NCBI GenBank assembly: GCA_027886185.1
Contig: WOAB01000595.1
Coordinates: 5,022,001 to 5,086,000, forward strand
DNA: 64,000 nt
Direction: 5' to 3'
From: Rheum nobile
Taxonomy: Eukaryota; Streptophyta; Magnoliopsida; Caryophyllales; Polygonaceae
The translations under genes and the position numbers were made by a program. This document shows, piece by piece, positions 10,523-20,940 of this stretch (position 1 is the stretch's first letter; each line of letters opens with the position of its first letter). Below the pieces are notes generated by a model. It was given only the letters and a program-made list of their open reading frames with translations, had not been told where the DNA came from and made no database searches.

Positions 10523-12343
10523 TTATTTGTAGTGACTAGAGTGCCCACAATACCAACATACTCTTTGACACTTTAGATCAACATACTTGCTCTGTCCAGG
10601 CCAAATTGTTTTGTTAGCAATCCTTGAATGAAAATCAATATTTTTGGACTTACCGCTTTGAGATTGCTTCAACCAGATGGCATGAGCCTTCTGTCCATGG
10701 TACCAAGCCTTTCCCTCCTCAGTCGAGTTTGAACAGTTTTTGCCTTTGTTCCCTCCGGAGGAACTTTCCCCTTTTTCTTTTACAGACTGCTTTCCTTCGA
10801 CTTTAGAGCCTTTTTGCTTGGTGCCATCAACAGGAAGTTTTGGTTGATAGCCAATCCCAAAGCGAGGTACTTCCTTTGACTCAGTCTTCTTTTCATTCTT
10901 GGCTGCAACAAAGACAATACCTTTTGGCTTGTCCTTCTGTTCCTCACTGAGTTTGGTTAGATCACTAGACAGTTTTGCATTTCCAAGTTTTAACATTAAA
11001 GACTCGGACTCAAGTGAGGAGACAGAGGACTCAAGAGACGTAATCTTCTCAGCGAGCTTAGGACATTCGACACATGAACTTGAAGGAAAAGATGAACCTT
11101 TCTCAAGCTCGAGCACTTTGTCTGCCCAACCCTGATTTTCTTCGATCAAACTTGAGATCGATTCATCCTTTTCTTCAATTTGCTCACTGAAAAGACTATT
11201 CTCATGAACAAGTTTCTTAATAAAAGATATCAAGCTTTCTTTTGATTTACTTTTCAAGCTTGAGATGAGTTCATATTCACTTACCTCAGTTCCCTGTATG
11301 CCGCCTTTTGATTTGTCATGGTCTTCTATGTCCATCAAGCAGAGATCCCTAGAGCGTGATGAATCTTCATCATCTGAGTCGGAATCACCCCACGTTACGA
11401 CCATTGCTTGCTTCCCTTCACGAACCTGAGGGTGACCAGCCTTTTTCTTGAAGCAGTTATTGGCAAAATGTCCCTTGTGTTGGCAGTGGTAACAAACGAC
11501 ATCCTTCATGTCTCTGTTCCCTTCGGAGGAACTCTGTGTGCCCTTGTTTTGAGACCATATTTTCTTCATAGCTCTAGTGATGAGAGTCACATCTTCATCA
11601 CCGTCCTCATCTTCGTCTTCAACTTGAGATAGGTCAAAGGCACGTTCAACCTTCAAGGCAATGCTTTGAGCCTTCTCTTCTCCCTTTTTGTTCATCTTGT
11701 GGTTGTATACAGAGGCGTTGCTTTCAAGCTTGGCAACAACCTCTTCCATGGTGAGAGACTTGACGTCAGTTTGGGAGTATAGAGCGAGAGCAATTGCGTC
11801 CCATTGAGAGTTGAGGCCTTGCATAAAGTGATGAGTGAGCTTCCAGTCTGGCATCTCTTCATCAAGGAACTCCAATTGACCTACGATCCCCTGGAACCTG
11901 GAGTAGAACTCTTGAATGTGCTCATCCTCTCCTTGAGAAATTTGATCGTACTCCTTCATCAAGGAAAGAATTCTGTTTTTCTTGACATCTTCATTTCCAT
12001 GATGGAGACATCTTAGAGCTTCCCAAATCTCCTTGGCGGTTTTGTAGCCGATGATTTTCTTGAGATCCGTGGGGAGAAGGGCCATGTGAAGGATCTTCTT
12101 GGCTCTGCAATTCTTCTCCAGCTTCTTCCAGTCTGCATCGGTGTAGTCGATCTTTGGCTTAGGCTTTGTAGCGTCCTTTTCATTTGGGATAGCCATGGGG
12201 CCAACCTCGATGATTCTCCATATCTGTCCATCGAGGGAACAAATATGGGATTCGATTTGCTCAACCCACCAGTCATACTCACCGGCCTTCAGAATTGGTG
12301 GCTTCCAGAATGAATCACCGATTGCATTGCTTGACGACGACAT
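10523..12343 (-). CDS. Element A gag, SIRE type, 606 aa
   Basis: The frame begins MSSSSNAIGDSFWKPPILKA. It carries the copia gag (UBN2-like) region with WRIIEVGP, NEKDATKPKPKIDYTDADW, ETAKEIWEALRCLHHGNEDV-like and EEMPDWKLTHHFMQGL, roughly residues 15-230. A CCHC zinc knuckle CYHCQHKGHFANNC lies near residue 285. A long coiled-coil-like middle follows (ELISSLKSKSKESLISFIKK, then SLESSVSSLESESLMLKL), and then a Lys-rich tail. The frame ends in a second knuckle, CWYCGHSSHYK, cut by a TAA where the next residue should be; in-frame residues ECLMKKHNEE follow the stop. Family gag forms the particle and packages RNA. The frame is otherwise uninterrupted over 1.8 kb, consistent with a young element whose gag was recently under use. 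Confidence 0.88.
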   Translation of the reverse strand: MSSSSNAIGDSFWKPPILKAGEYDWWVEQIESHICSLDGQIWRIIEVGPMAIPNEKDATKPKPKIDYTDADWKKLEKNCRAKKILHMALLPTDLKKIIGYKTAKEIWEALRCLHHGNEDVKKNRILSLMKEYDQISQGEDEHIQEFYSRFQGIVGQLEFLDEEMPDWKLTHHFMQGLNSQWDAIALALYSQTDVKSLTMEEVVAKLESNASVYNHKMNKKGEEKAQSIALKVERAFDLSQVEDEDEDGDEDVTLITRAMKKIWSQNKGTQSSSEGNRDMKDVVCYHCQHKGHFANNCFKKKAGHPQVREGKQAMVVTWGDSDSDDEDSSRSRDLCLMDIEDHDKSKGGIQGTEVSEYELISSLKSKSKESLISFIKKLVHENSLFSEQIEEKDESISSLIEENQGWADKVLELEKGSSFPSSSCVECPKLAEKITSLESSVSSLESESLMLKLGNAKLSSDLTKLSEEQKDKPKGIVFVAAKNEKKTESKEVPRFGIGYQPKLPVDGTKQKGSKVEGKQSVKEKGESSSGGNKGKNCSNSTEEGKAWYHGQKAHAIWLKQSQSGKSKNIDFHSRIANKTIWPGQSKYVDLKCQRVCWYCGHSSHYK

Positions 12344-12378
12344 CTTTCCTGCAAATTCTATAACGAAAACAATCTAGA

Positions 12379-12399
12379 GCACCAGGCTCTGATACTAAT
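12379..12399 (-). other. Element A primer binding site (initiator tRNA-Met)
   Basis: The minus strand directly after the 5' LTR reads ATTAGTATCAGAGCCTGGTGC. The core TATCAGAGCC is the copia PBS complementary to initiator tRNA-Met. The usual TGG start is changed to TAG. Confidence 0.85.
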
Positions 12400-13323
12400 T
12401 GTTGGATCGTTAGAGTTACGTCTAAGGGAACAAAGGCTTTGTTCCCACAGAAGGCACAGCGGATTAAAAACAACAAGAAAGATAATGAACGAACTCACGA
12501 TATATAGTGGAAACCCTGATTGGAAAAACTAGCTTCTCAAGGAAAAACCACTACCTTTAAGCTTCTGCTTGAGAGGATTTTGAAGCGTCTACTTGTCTTA
12601 TTGATTTCTTGTTCGATTACACTTGTATCCTGGACTTCAACCTCTAGACTTCCCACCTAGATTTGAAACCTCTTCTACAACGATGAATCGAACTCAACCC
12701 TCAAAGACTTACAAACACTTCACTCTCTTTTTCTTCTCAACTGAACGCTCTCAGTTCTTCTTTTTCCTCGTCGTGGTTACATAGAAATGAATCCCACATT
12801 CCCATATAAATACAACTCGACCAAACCCTAATCATAACAAGATAATCCTATCTTCCTAAACTTGGTAACAAGATGATATTAATTGATTTGAAGAATATTA
12901 TCTTAACAACCGATATTATCTAAGGAAATAATTCCTAAGATAACATTAACGGATTAAGATAAGATTCTTCTCTCTCCAAATATATTATCTTAGGAAAGTT
13001 TTCCTAAGATAACACATTCGGATTCTCTCTCCAAATCTTCTTTTCGGCGAGATCCTTCCAGCCGAAATCCTATCCTTTGACCGCGTGATTCTCCGTGATT
13101 TGTTTCCATAATCGTCACGCTAGATTTCTTCCTTCCATTCGCAGCTTTGATCTTGTTCGTCACTATTGTTCCTTGAGAGGTAACAAAGCACATGAACAAA
13201 GCTTTGTTCCCTCTGCGATCCTTTGCTGCAATGGTTCCCTGAGATAACTGTCTTTGTTCCTGAAACACTTAGTACCCATATTAGTTGAATGTTTGTTACC
13301 ATCAAAACCTAAAGAATTCAACA
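12400..13323 (-). repeat. Element A 5' LTR (right)
   Basis: This 924-bp copy is nearly identical to 7493-8416. Differences I see include GTCTAAGGG for GTCTGAGGG near the end and ATAACTGTC for ATAAATGTC near the start (minus sense). ACTAG follows at 13324-13328. Confidence 0.95.
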
Positions 13324-13328
13324 ACTAG

Positions 13329-13424
13329 CCGGAATGGTGTAGTGCCAATAGGAGTTTTGAATGCTGTCCTATAAGCCCAAAGAGCATCATCAAGCTTCAT
13401 AGACCAATCCTTTCGGGATCGAGA
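13329..13424 (-). pseudogene. Element C integrase, middle fragment between A and B
   Basis: About 90 bp of C's integrase survive between the two copia insertions. The minus reading gives SRSRKDWSMKLDDALWAYRT, then AFKTPIGTTPFRL. These residues lie just before the VYGKSCHLP block at 7487. Upstream integrase residues back to DFMGPFPP (at 18811) are missing, about 110 codons, so the insertion or later loss of B's 5' half removed the catalytic core. Confidence 0.85.
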
Positions 13425-13479
13425 AAAAATAGAAAAAATAGAGTAGTCTTTACCACTAATGATTGTCATGTTGAGTGTC

Positions 13480-16400
13480 TAAGTACAGGGAAAATCTTAC
13501 TCAAAGGAATCTGCGACAACAACGTTTACAAGGCCAACCCTGCTTTCATCCCTGACAAGGACCTTTGTCTGTCGTCTATTGCTGGGACAACAGACTTGTG
13601 GCACAAACGCTTTGGACATGCTAGCCTTCAACTCCTTTCCAAACTTCACAGACAAGAGCTGGTGAACGGTCTTCCTAAGGTTGAAGCTTTGAGAAATGAT
13701 GTGTGTGATGCATGTATCAAAGGAAAACAAGTCAGATCCTCTTTCAAGTCAAAAAGGGATGTAAGTACTACTCGTCCTCTGGAATTAGTCCACATGGATC
13801 TTTGTGGGCCAATGCGCACGAAGAGCCGTGGGGGAAATGCATATGTCTTTGTTATTGTTGATGACTATTCCAGGTACACATGGACTCTATTTATCTCATC
13901 AAAGGATTAAGTGTTCGCTGAGTTTGAGTCCTGGCTTAAGGCAGCCGAAAGGAGCACTGGACATTCCTTGGGGTCTATTCACACTGATCATGGAACAAAA
14001 TTCGAGAACTCTCAGTTCCTATCCTTTTGTAGGAATAGAGGTATTAACCACAACTTCTCTGCTCCCAGGACCCCACAGCAAAACGGGGTTGTGGAAAGGA
14101 AGAACATGACTCCGGAAGACATGACGCGTACCCTCCTCATCTCAAGTGGTCTTCCTAGGAGTTTCTGGGCCGAAGCTCTGAATGTTGCTTGTTACGTTCT
14201 GAATAGAGCAACCATTCGTCCTCTCCTGAACAAAACTGCCTATGAGCTTCTTAAGGGAAGGAAACCTAATGTGTCTCACTTGCGCACATTTGGTTGCAAG
14301 TGCTTCGTCCACAACAACGGGAAAGATTCTCTTGGGAAGTTCGATCCCAGGAGTGATGAAGGAACTTTTGTAGGATACTCTCAGCAAAGGAAGGCTTACA
14401 AAGTATTCAACAAGAGAACCAGAAAGGTAGAGGAAAGCATTCATGTAGTGTTTGATGAATCAGTTATGGCTGGTAACAATGTGCAGGAACAATCAGACAG
14501 TGTTCCCTCCAATACCGAGCTATCCGAAGATGATTTCTTTCAGCTTATAGAAAGCAATGTCGGTGATGGGACCTCTCAAGATCAAGAAACTCAGAATGAT
14601 CCTTCAACACCGAGAACTCCCAACTCCGCCAACTCAGATAGAAATGAAGAAAATGCTCACTCACCAGAAACACCTCAGGCACCTCAAGGGGAACAGATCC
14701 CAAGTCATGGCACAGCGGAGCCCTCTGGGGATAGCTCTACTGCTGACAGAACTAGAGATGTCAGTCCTAATACTGATGAAACTGCTGGTGAAAGCTCAAA
14801 TGCTGGCAACGCTAATTCAGAGGAGTTCGACATCAACAATCTCCAAGTTCCAAACTACCAGCAAAAGTGGGCTCATCCAGTCAAGTTAATCGTCACAGAC
14901 TATAGAAAGGGGGTACCTCAAAGCACTCGCTCTTCCCTACATAACTTTTGTGCCTTCAACGCTTTTCTCTCTTTACAAGAACCTAAAACCGTAGGAGAAG
15001 CATTGAAGGATCCTGACTGGATAAACGCCATGCAAGAAGAACTTCATCAGTTCGAAAGGAACAAGGTTTGGCGGTTAGTTCCTCGTGCAAGGAACAGAAC
15101 AGTGATAGGAACCAAATGGATGTTCAGGAACAAGCTGGGTGATCAAGGTCAAGTCACAAGGAACAAAGCAAGGCTGGTGGTGAAAGGTTACAACCAGCAG
15201 GAATGCATCGACTATGATGAGACCTTTGCTCCAGTTGCCAGGTTAGAAGCAATAAGACTCCTAATTGCCTATTCCTCTTTCCATGGATTCAAGATGCAAC
15301 AGATGGATGTCAAGACCGCATTCTTGAATGGAGTTCTCAAGGAGGAAGTCTATGTGGAGTAAACTCCCGGCTTTGAGGATACCACCCAACCCGACCATGT
15401 ATATGTTCTAGACAAAGCTTTGTACGGTCTCAAGCAAGCCCCGAGGGCCTGGTATGAAAGGCTCTCACAGTTCCTTCTGATGCACGGATACGTTCGTGGA
15501 AAGGTCGACAAGACATTGTTCCTTCTGAAGGAAGGGAAGCATATTCTGGTGGTACAAGTCTACGTGGATGATATCATCTTTGGGTCTACAGATGATAAAC
15601 TGGTTCAGAAATTCTCTAAGCTGATGGCCAGTGAGTTCGAGATGTGCATGGTTGGAGAACTCAAGTTCTTCTTAGTTCTTCAAGTCTCTCAGGGGGATGA
15701 GGGAACCAAAGTGCATCAACAGAAATATCTAAGGCAATGTGTCAAAAAGTTTGGAATGTCTGACGCAAAACCCTTCACCACTCTCATATCTCCAAACAAC
15801 CCAATGGGAAAAGACGAACATGAACAGGGAATTGATCCATCTCTCTACTGAGGAATCATAGGTTCACTTCTCTATCTCACTGCTAGTAGACCTGATATTA
15901 TGTACATCGTATGTCTTTGTGCTCGTTTTCAGGCCGGTCCCAAAGAAACTCATCTCAAAGCAGTGAAGAGGATTCTGAGATACTTGAAGGGAACAGATGA
16001 TCTATGTCTGTGGTATCCAAGGGGAGGAAGCCTCGATCTAGTCGGATACATAGATGCTGACTTTGCAGGGAACACAGTGGATAGAAAATCAACATCAGGA
16101 ATGGCTCAGTTCCTTGGGCCGTGTTTAGTTTCCTGGGGGTCAAAGAAGCAGAACTCCGTCGCTCTATCCACTGCAGAAGCTGAATACATAGCTGCCACTA
16201 TTTGTTGCACACAACTCCTATGGCTTAAACAACAACTCAGCGACTACGGTATTCTTCGTAACTCTATTCCTATTCTCTGTGACAATACCAGTGCCATAAA
16301 TATCTTCAAGAATCCGGTGCAACACTCACGTACCAAGCACATCGAGATAAGACACCACTTCTTGCGTGACTGTGTGGAGAAAGGGTTGGTGACAATGGAC

Positions 16401-16505
16401 TTCTGTGGAACTAAGGATCAAATTGTCGACATCTTCACCAAAGCTCTAAACAGGGAACCCTTCGAACAGTTCCGTATGGAACTAGGTATGATTTCTCTAA
16501 ACTAA
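13480..16505 (+). pseudogene. Element B pol: integrase, RT and RNase H
   Basis: Domains in order: GAG-pre-integrase (LWHKRFGHASLQLLSKLHR, 13596 on; CDACIKGKQ), integrase with DDE residues in HMDLCGP, HTDHGTKFEN and PQQNGVVERKN, a Ser/Thr/Asn-rich linker (about 14460-14840), RT with GTKWMFRNK, ARLVVKGYNQ, LYGLKQAPRAWY and the catalytic YVDDIIFG (near 15564), and RNase H with IDADFAG, ALSTAEAEY and HIEIRHHFLRD. Lesions: a frameshift near 13908, a TAA at 15359-15361 where Gln is expected, and a TGA at 15849-15851 where Arg is expected before GIIGSLLYL. Both nonsense changes fit C-to-T. The domain order integrase before RT is that of copia. It is not functional as it stands. Confidence 0.9.
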
Positions 16506-17894
16506 ATGCCTATTTGTTGTGTTCCCTCGATGATTAGCTAAATTACATGGTAAAGTGTGGAAGGTTAATCATCATGTCTTGATCTGCATTCATTCTCTTG
16601 ATCATTTGTTGTACGCCTTGCTTAGACTCATGCTAATACCTCACTAATGTGCAAATTTGCATGCATGATTCTCTATGCTATCTTGTTAATACATGATTCA
16701 GCCTTCTTTCGGCCTAAAAGAGTCAACTTGATGCATTAATCCCTCATTATAAGCCCAAATGATTGTTGACTCTACAGCCTACCCTAGCCATCATGCTTGA
16801 TGCTTCCTATGAGCCCCTCTAATCATTCATATCTGGGAGCCTCTCATTCATGATTAAACATTATTAAAAATTCTCGCATATGCTCTTGTGTGATGTTCTT
16901 TGTACCCTCTCTGGTAACATTACCCCCGTATCACACTCTTCTACTTTTTCAGAAAGTCAAGAATACGAATTGTCGCCTCTGTGGTCTGTGGCTGGGATTT
17001 GACAGATATGATGTGTGATGACGGCTTGCAACTGCTTGAGAAGTGTTCATAAAAGATGATGTGGTAGCTGCGTGATGGTTATTGTGCTTGAGATTTTGTG
17101 GGCTTTGATGGATTTGGACAGAATCTTTTACAAGATTTATTTCTGGAAAATATCCTCTTGGGTGTGATCTTTGGTCAAAGAAGGAAAGCCGAAAATTGTG
17201 TTGTTCAAAAAAAAATATATTAAATTGGAACATCACAAGGTACACAAAGAGAGGACTAATGCATCTGAGGAAGAGCCGTAAGGAAGAGCAGACTCTCAGG
17301 AGGAACAAAAGATGAACTTATCTGCGAAGGACCGTGAGAAGTTTGTCTCGCGCAATATCTTTGTTGGCAGAACAACAAAGGCGTCTTACGGAGTAAGTGA
17401 ATGCCTAAATTGCTATTCATATTTCAGCTCCCTCTGCAGGCACCAGTGGCGCTTGATTCGTCTTTCTCTGGCTAACCAATCCCTTTTTTGTTCCCAGCAC
17501 ATCTTCCCCTACTACTTTGCTTTTCTTTGCTTCTGTTTCATGTGTTTGCAATGATTGGCATGTTAATCATATGTGTTACATGTGCTCATTTTGTTGTTGT
17601 CTTTACATGCAGTCTATGTTTATGCGTTTCAATCTAATGCAAAAGGGGTTATTTTGCTTATCTGGCCTTGAATTTTTCTCTCTATCTCTTTACTTATGTT
17701 TTTGATGATGCCAAATGGGGGAAAATGACAGGTAGCTTTGGTTGAGGGGGAACAGAACATGGTTTCATATGTTGCTGAGTTGAGGGGGAACTATTATCGC
17801 TTGTGTGCGGAACTTTTCTCCATACAACTGTCTTTATCTCTTATGTGAATGTTTTATTGTCAAGGATGTTTGTCACCATCAAAAAGGGGGAATT
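16506..17894 (+). other. Element B 3' region with polypurine tract
   Basis: This is the inverted counterpart of 8417-10030 in A. Near 17312-17393 a short frame reads NLSAKDREKFVSRNIFVGRT and TKASYG and ends exactly at a consensus splice donor (GTAAGTGA, 17393-17400), conserved in A. Repeated GATGCCAAATGGGGGAAA and GAGGGGGAAC motifs precede the terminal tract CATCAAAAAGGGGGAATT at about 17877-17894, adjoining the LTR. I see no full env-like ORF. Confidence 0.7.
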
Positions 17895-18810
17895 TGTTGA
17901 ATTCGTTAGGTTTTGATGGTAACAAACATTCAACTAATATGGGTACTAAGTGTTTCAGGAACAAAGACAGTTGTTATAGGGAACCATTGCAGCAAAGGAT
18001 CGCAGAGGGAACAAAGCTCTGTTCATGTGCTTTGTTACCCCCCAAGGAACTGAAGTGACGAACGAGATCGAAGCTGCGAATGGAAAGAAGAAATCCAGCG
18101 TGCTGAATTATGGAAACAAAATCATGAAACGCCGCGGTAAAGGATTGAAGTCTTCGGCTCCAAGGATCAAGCCGGATCGAGAAGATATGGAGAGAGAAGA
18201 AGCCCGATTCCTTATCTTAGGGAATATTTCCTTAGATAAGTGAATTGGAGAGAGAAGAATCATATCTCATCCGATTATATTAATTTCGGGAATTCCTTCC
18301 TTGATTAAAATAGACGGTTGGGATATTATTCCTCCAGCAAACCCTATCTTCCTATAACCTTATTTGGAAAGATCTTATTGTGTTATGATTAGGGTTTTGC
18401 CGTGTTGTATTTAATAGAAGTATGGATTCATTTCTATGTAACCACGATGACGGAAAACAGAGAGAACGAAAAGGAGAAAGAAAAGAAGTGAGGTGTGTGT
18501 AAGTCCTCAAGGGTTGAGTTCGATTCATCGTTGTAGAAGTGTCTTCGAGTCTAGCTGGTTGTTTAGAGGTCAAAGTCCAGGATACAAGTGTAATCGAGCA
18601 AGAAATCAATAAGACAAGTACACGCTTCAAAATCCTCTCAAACGGAAGCTTGAAGGTAGTGGTTTTTCCTTGAGAAGCTAGTTTTACTGATCAGGGTTTT
18701 CACTATACATCGTGAGTTCGTTCGTTATCTTTCTTGCTGTTTTTAATCCGCTGCATCTTCTGTGGGAACAAAGCTTTTGTTCCCTCAGACGTAACTCTAA
18801 CGATCCAACA
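17895..18810 (+). repeat. Element B 3' LTR
   Basis: This 916-bp LTR starts TGTTGAATTCGTTAGGTTTT and ends GTAACTCTAACGATCCAACA. It is the inverted homologue of A's LTRs, with many substitutions and indels in its middle (roughly 80-85% similar by eye). A TATA-like TTGTATTTAATAG lies near 18403-18415. Confidence 0.92.
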
Positions 18811-19266
18811 CGGTGGAAAAGGTCCCATGAAATCAACTCCCCATACATCAAAAATCTCAACCTCTTGGATGTTAGTAAGAGGCATCTCATTCCTCCTAGA
18901 AATGTTCCCCGTACGTTGACATGCATCACACGAAGCAATGAAACGGTGCACATCCTTAAACATAGAAGGCCAATAGAGAGCTGAATTCAAGATCTTGGTG
19001 GTTGTCTTTGAGTAACTAGCATGACCTCCACATGGTAGAGAATGACAATGAGAGATAACACTCTCTACCTCTTCCTCAGGGATACATCTTCTAATAACTC
19101 CATCAGCACACCTCTTGAAAAGCAATGGCTCATCCCAAAAATAATGTCGAACATCTGACATGAATTTCTTCTTCTGTTGGAATGATAGCTTAGGAGGTAA
19201 CTCATTGCAAACCAAGTAGTTGACAAAATCAGCAAACCATGGCATCCTCGAATTTGCAAGAGTCAA
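18811..19266 (-). pseudogene. Element C integrase, N-terminal part
   Basis: The frame reads MTLANSRMPWFADFVNYLVC, then ELPPKLSFQQKKKFMSDVRHY, RCIPEEEVESVISHCHSLPC, GGHAS, CDACQRTGNISRRNEMPL, and ends IFDVWGVDFMGPFPP. This is the HHCC zinc-binding domain of the Athila integrase followed by the first catalytic Asp (GVDFMG). The sequence breaks at 18811 against element B's LTR. The remaining DDE residues are missing from this element (see 13329-13424). Confidence 0.87.
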
Positions 19267-20171
19267 GACTTCATTAGCGACCCTGAAAAGATGGTCGTCA
19301 GGAAATGAATCATCAATGGGGGGTTCATCTTTAGTGCATCCAACTGCTCTTGAGTCAACCTAGAAAGGTGATCAGCAACCAAATTCTCTGTGCCCTTTTT
19401 TTCTCTAATCTCTAAGTCAAACTCTTGAAGAAGAAGAATCCAACGAATCAGTCTAGGCTTGGCCTCCTTCTTACTCAAGAGATACCTGATAGCAGTATGA
19501 TCAGTATAGACAATAACTTTGGCACCCACCAAATAGGACCTAAACTTCTCAAAAGCAAATACTATAGCAAGCAGCTCTTTCTCAGTAGTAGCATAATTCA
19601 TTTGAGCTCCATCAAGAGTCCTGCTAGCGTAGTAGATGGCATGAATCTTCTTGTCCTTCCTTTGCCCCAAAACAGCTCTAACAGCATAATTACTAGCATC
19701 ACACATGATCTCAAAGGAGAGATCCCAATCAGGGGGATGCATAATTGGAGCTGAAATCAGTGCCTCCTTCAACCTGCAAAAAGAGACAAGACACTCCTCC
19801 GAAAAATCAAAGGAAACATCCTTCAAGAGCAAATTAGTAAGAGGCTTGGCAATTTTAGAAAAATCCTTGATGAACCTTCTATAGAACCCAGCATGTCCAA
19901 GAAAGCTTCTTATGCCCTTGACCGAAGTTGGAGGTGGCATCTTCTCTATAATCTCAATCTTGGCCTTGTCAACCTCAATTCCACGGTTAGAAACCAAGTG
20001 TCCTAACACAATTCCTTCACTTACCATGAAATGACATTTTTCCCAATTCAATACAAGGTTTACTTCCTCACACCATTGCAAAACTCGAGACAAGTTAGAC
20101 AAGCAAGCATCAAAAGAAGTACCATACATAGAGAAATCATCCATGAAAACCTCCATGAAATCCTCAATCAA
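19263..20171 (-). pseudogene. Element C RT C-terminal part and RNase H
   Basis: The frame opens just after a deletion, with IEDFMEVFMDDFSMYGTSFD. FMDDFS is the YxDD catalytic box. The RT thumb follows: VLNWEKCHFMVSEGIVLGHL, then KIEIIEKMPPPTSVKGIRSF and LGHAGFYRRFIKDFSKIAKP. The gypsy RNase H comes next: WDLSFEIMCDASNYAVRAVL, TTEKELLAIVFAFEKFRSYL and KKGTENLVADHLSRL. A frameshift near the G run at about 19318 separates it from integrase. The family protein copies element RNA into DNA. Confidence 0.88.
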
Positions 20172-20895
20172 GTCAGAAGGGAAGTGGAAAATGATCTTTT
20201 CTAGTGGCTTTGTTCAATTTCCTATAGTCAATGCACATCCTCCAACCTGTGACTGTCCTAGTAGGAATCAATTAATTCTTTTCATTCTTCACCACAATCA
20301 TTCCCCCTTTCTTAGGCACAACATGAACAGGACTAACCCATACACTATCAGAAATAGGATAAACAATGCTTGCATCTAACAACTTTAGCACTTCATTTTT
20401 CACTACTTCTTTCATGATAGGATTAAGTCTTCTTTGATTCTCAATGGAGGGTTTATGATCATCTTCCATTAAAATCCTATGCATGCACATTGAGGGACTA
20501 ATTCCTTTTAAATCATCAATAGAATATCCAATGGCTTTTCTATGCAATCTAAGTTCATGCAACAATTTCTCAATTTCACAATCACTTAAACTAGCATTGA
20601 CAATCACCGGATAGGTTGAATTAGGTCCAAGGCACTCATACCTCAATGTAGGTGGAAGTGGCTTCAACTCCACTTTTGGTGCCTCTTTAGTCTCCTCCTT
20701 AGGAATAAGGTCTTCTCTTATAAGGGCCTCAGGCAACTCTTCAGTGGACTCCAAATCAAAGAGCACATCAGCAAGCAGCTCTAGATTTTCAGCTTGAGTC
20801 ACACTTTCCGTCAAGCAGAACTCCAAAGGATCCTTAGTAATAACAGCCATCAAGGATTCATGAGTTGCATTATCAACTACATCTAACCTGGACAC
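20172..20895 (-). pseudogene. Element C RT N-terminal part with internal deletion
   Basis: This continues the gag-protease frame after a single TAA at 20941 (GDEKI, stop, FNFAKAIKQP). It reads LPPTLRYECLGPNSTYPVIV, ISPSMCMHRILMEDDHKPSI, VLKLLDASIVYPISDSVWVS and PVHVVPKKGGM. After a stop it continues GWRMCIDYRKLNKATRKDHF PLPF and then jumps to the RT residues before the YxDD box at 20171. About 70 codons, including the first catalytic Asp region and the MPFGL block, are deleted, and the frame shifts. Confidence 0.85.
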
Positions 20896-20940
20896 ATCAT
20901 CCTCAAAAGCAGGCTGTTTAATAGCTTTAGCAAAATTAAA

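Larger units (their letters stand above)
7493..13323 (-). mobile_element. Element A: SIRE-lineage Ty1/copia, pol-deleted
   Basis: This is a complete insertion of 5831 bp with two 924-bp LTRs and a perfect 5-bp duplication ACTAG (7488-7492 and 13324-13328). Removing it restores the reading of C's integrase across the site. In minus order it holds a primer binding site for initiator tRNA-Met, a 606-residue gag, a short RNase H tail, a long 3' region and a SIRE-type polypurine tract (AAAAAGGGGGAATTTG). Protease, integrase and most of RT/RNase H are absent, so it would need help in trans. The LTRs differ at about 11 places by my hand count (about 1.2%), which makes it the youngest element in nest 1. 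Confidence 0.92.
13425..18810 (+). mobile_element. Element B: 5'-truncated SIRE-lineage copia, opposite to A
   Basis: This plus-strand element lacks its 5' LTR, PBS and gag. It starts near 13425 inside pol, and runs through integrase, RT and RNase H (to 16505), a 3' region, a polypurine tract and one LTR (17895-18810). It belongs to the same family as A but is clearly diverged in LTR and 3' region, so it is a separate and older insertion, not a flipped half of A. Its right end joins C's integrase at the codons for GPFPP. No target duplication can be checked because the left end is lost. Confidence 0.85.

Noticed and set aside
7493..18810. Single copia element with A's left LTR and B's right LTR as its ends
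   Set aside because: These LTRs are in opposite orientation and diverged, while A has its own perfect duplication ACTAG. Two separate elements explain the sequence better.
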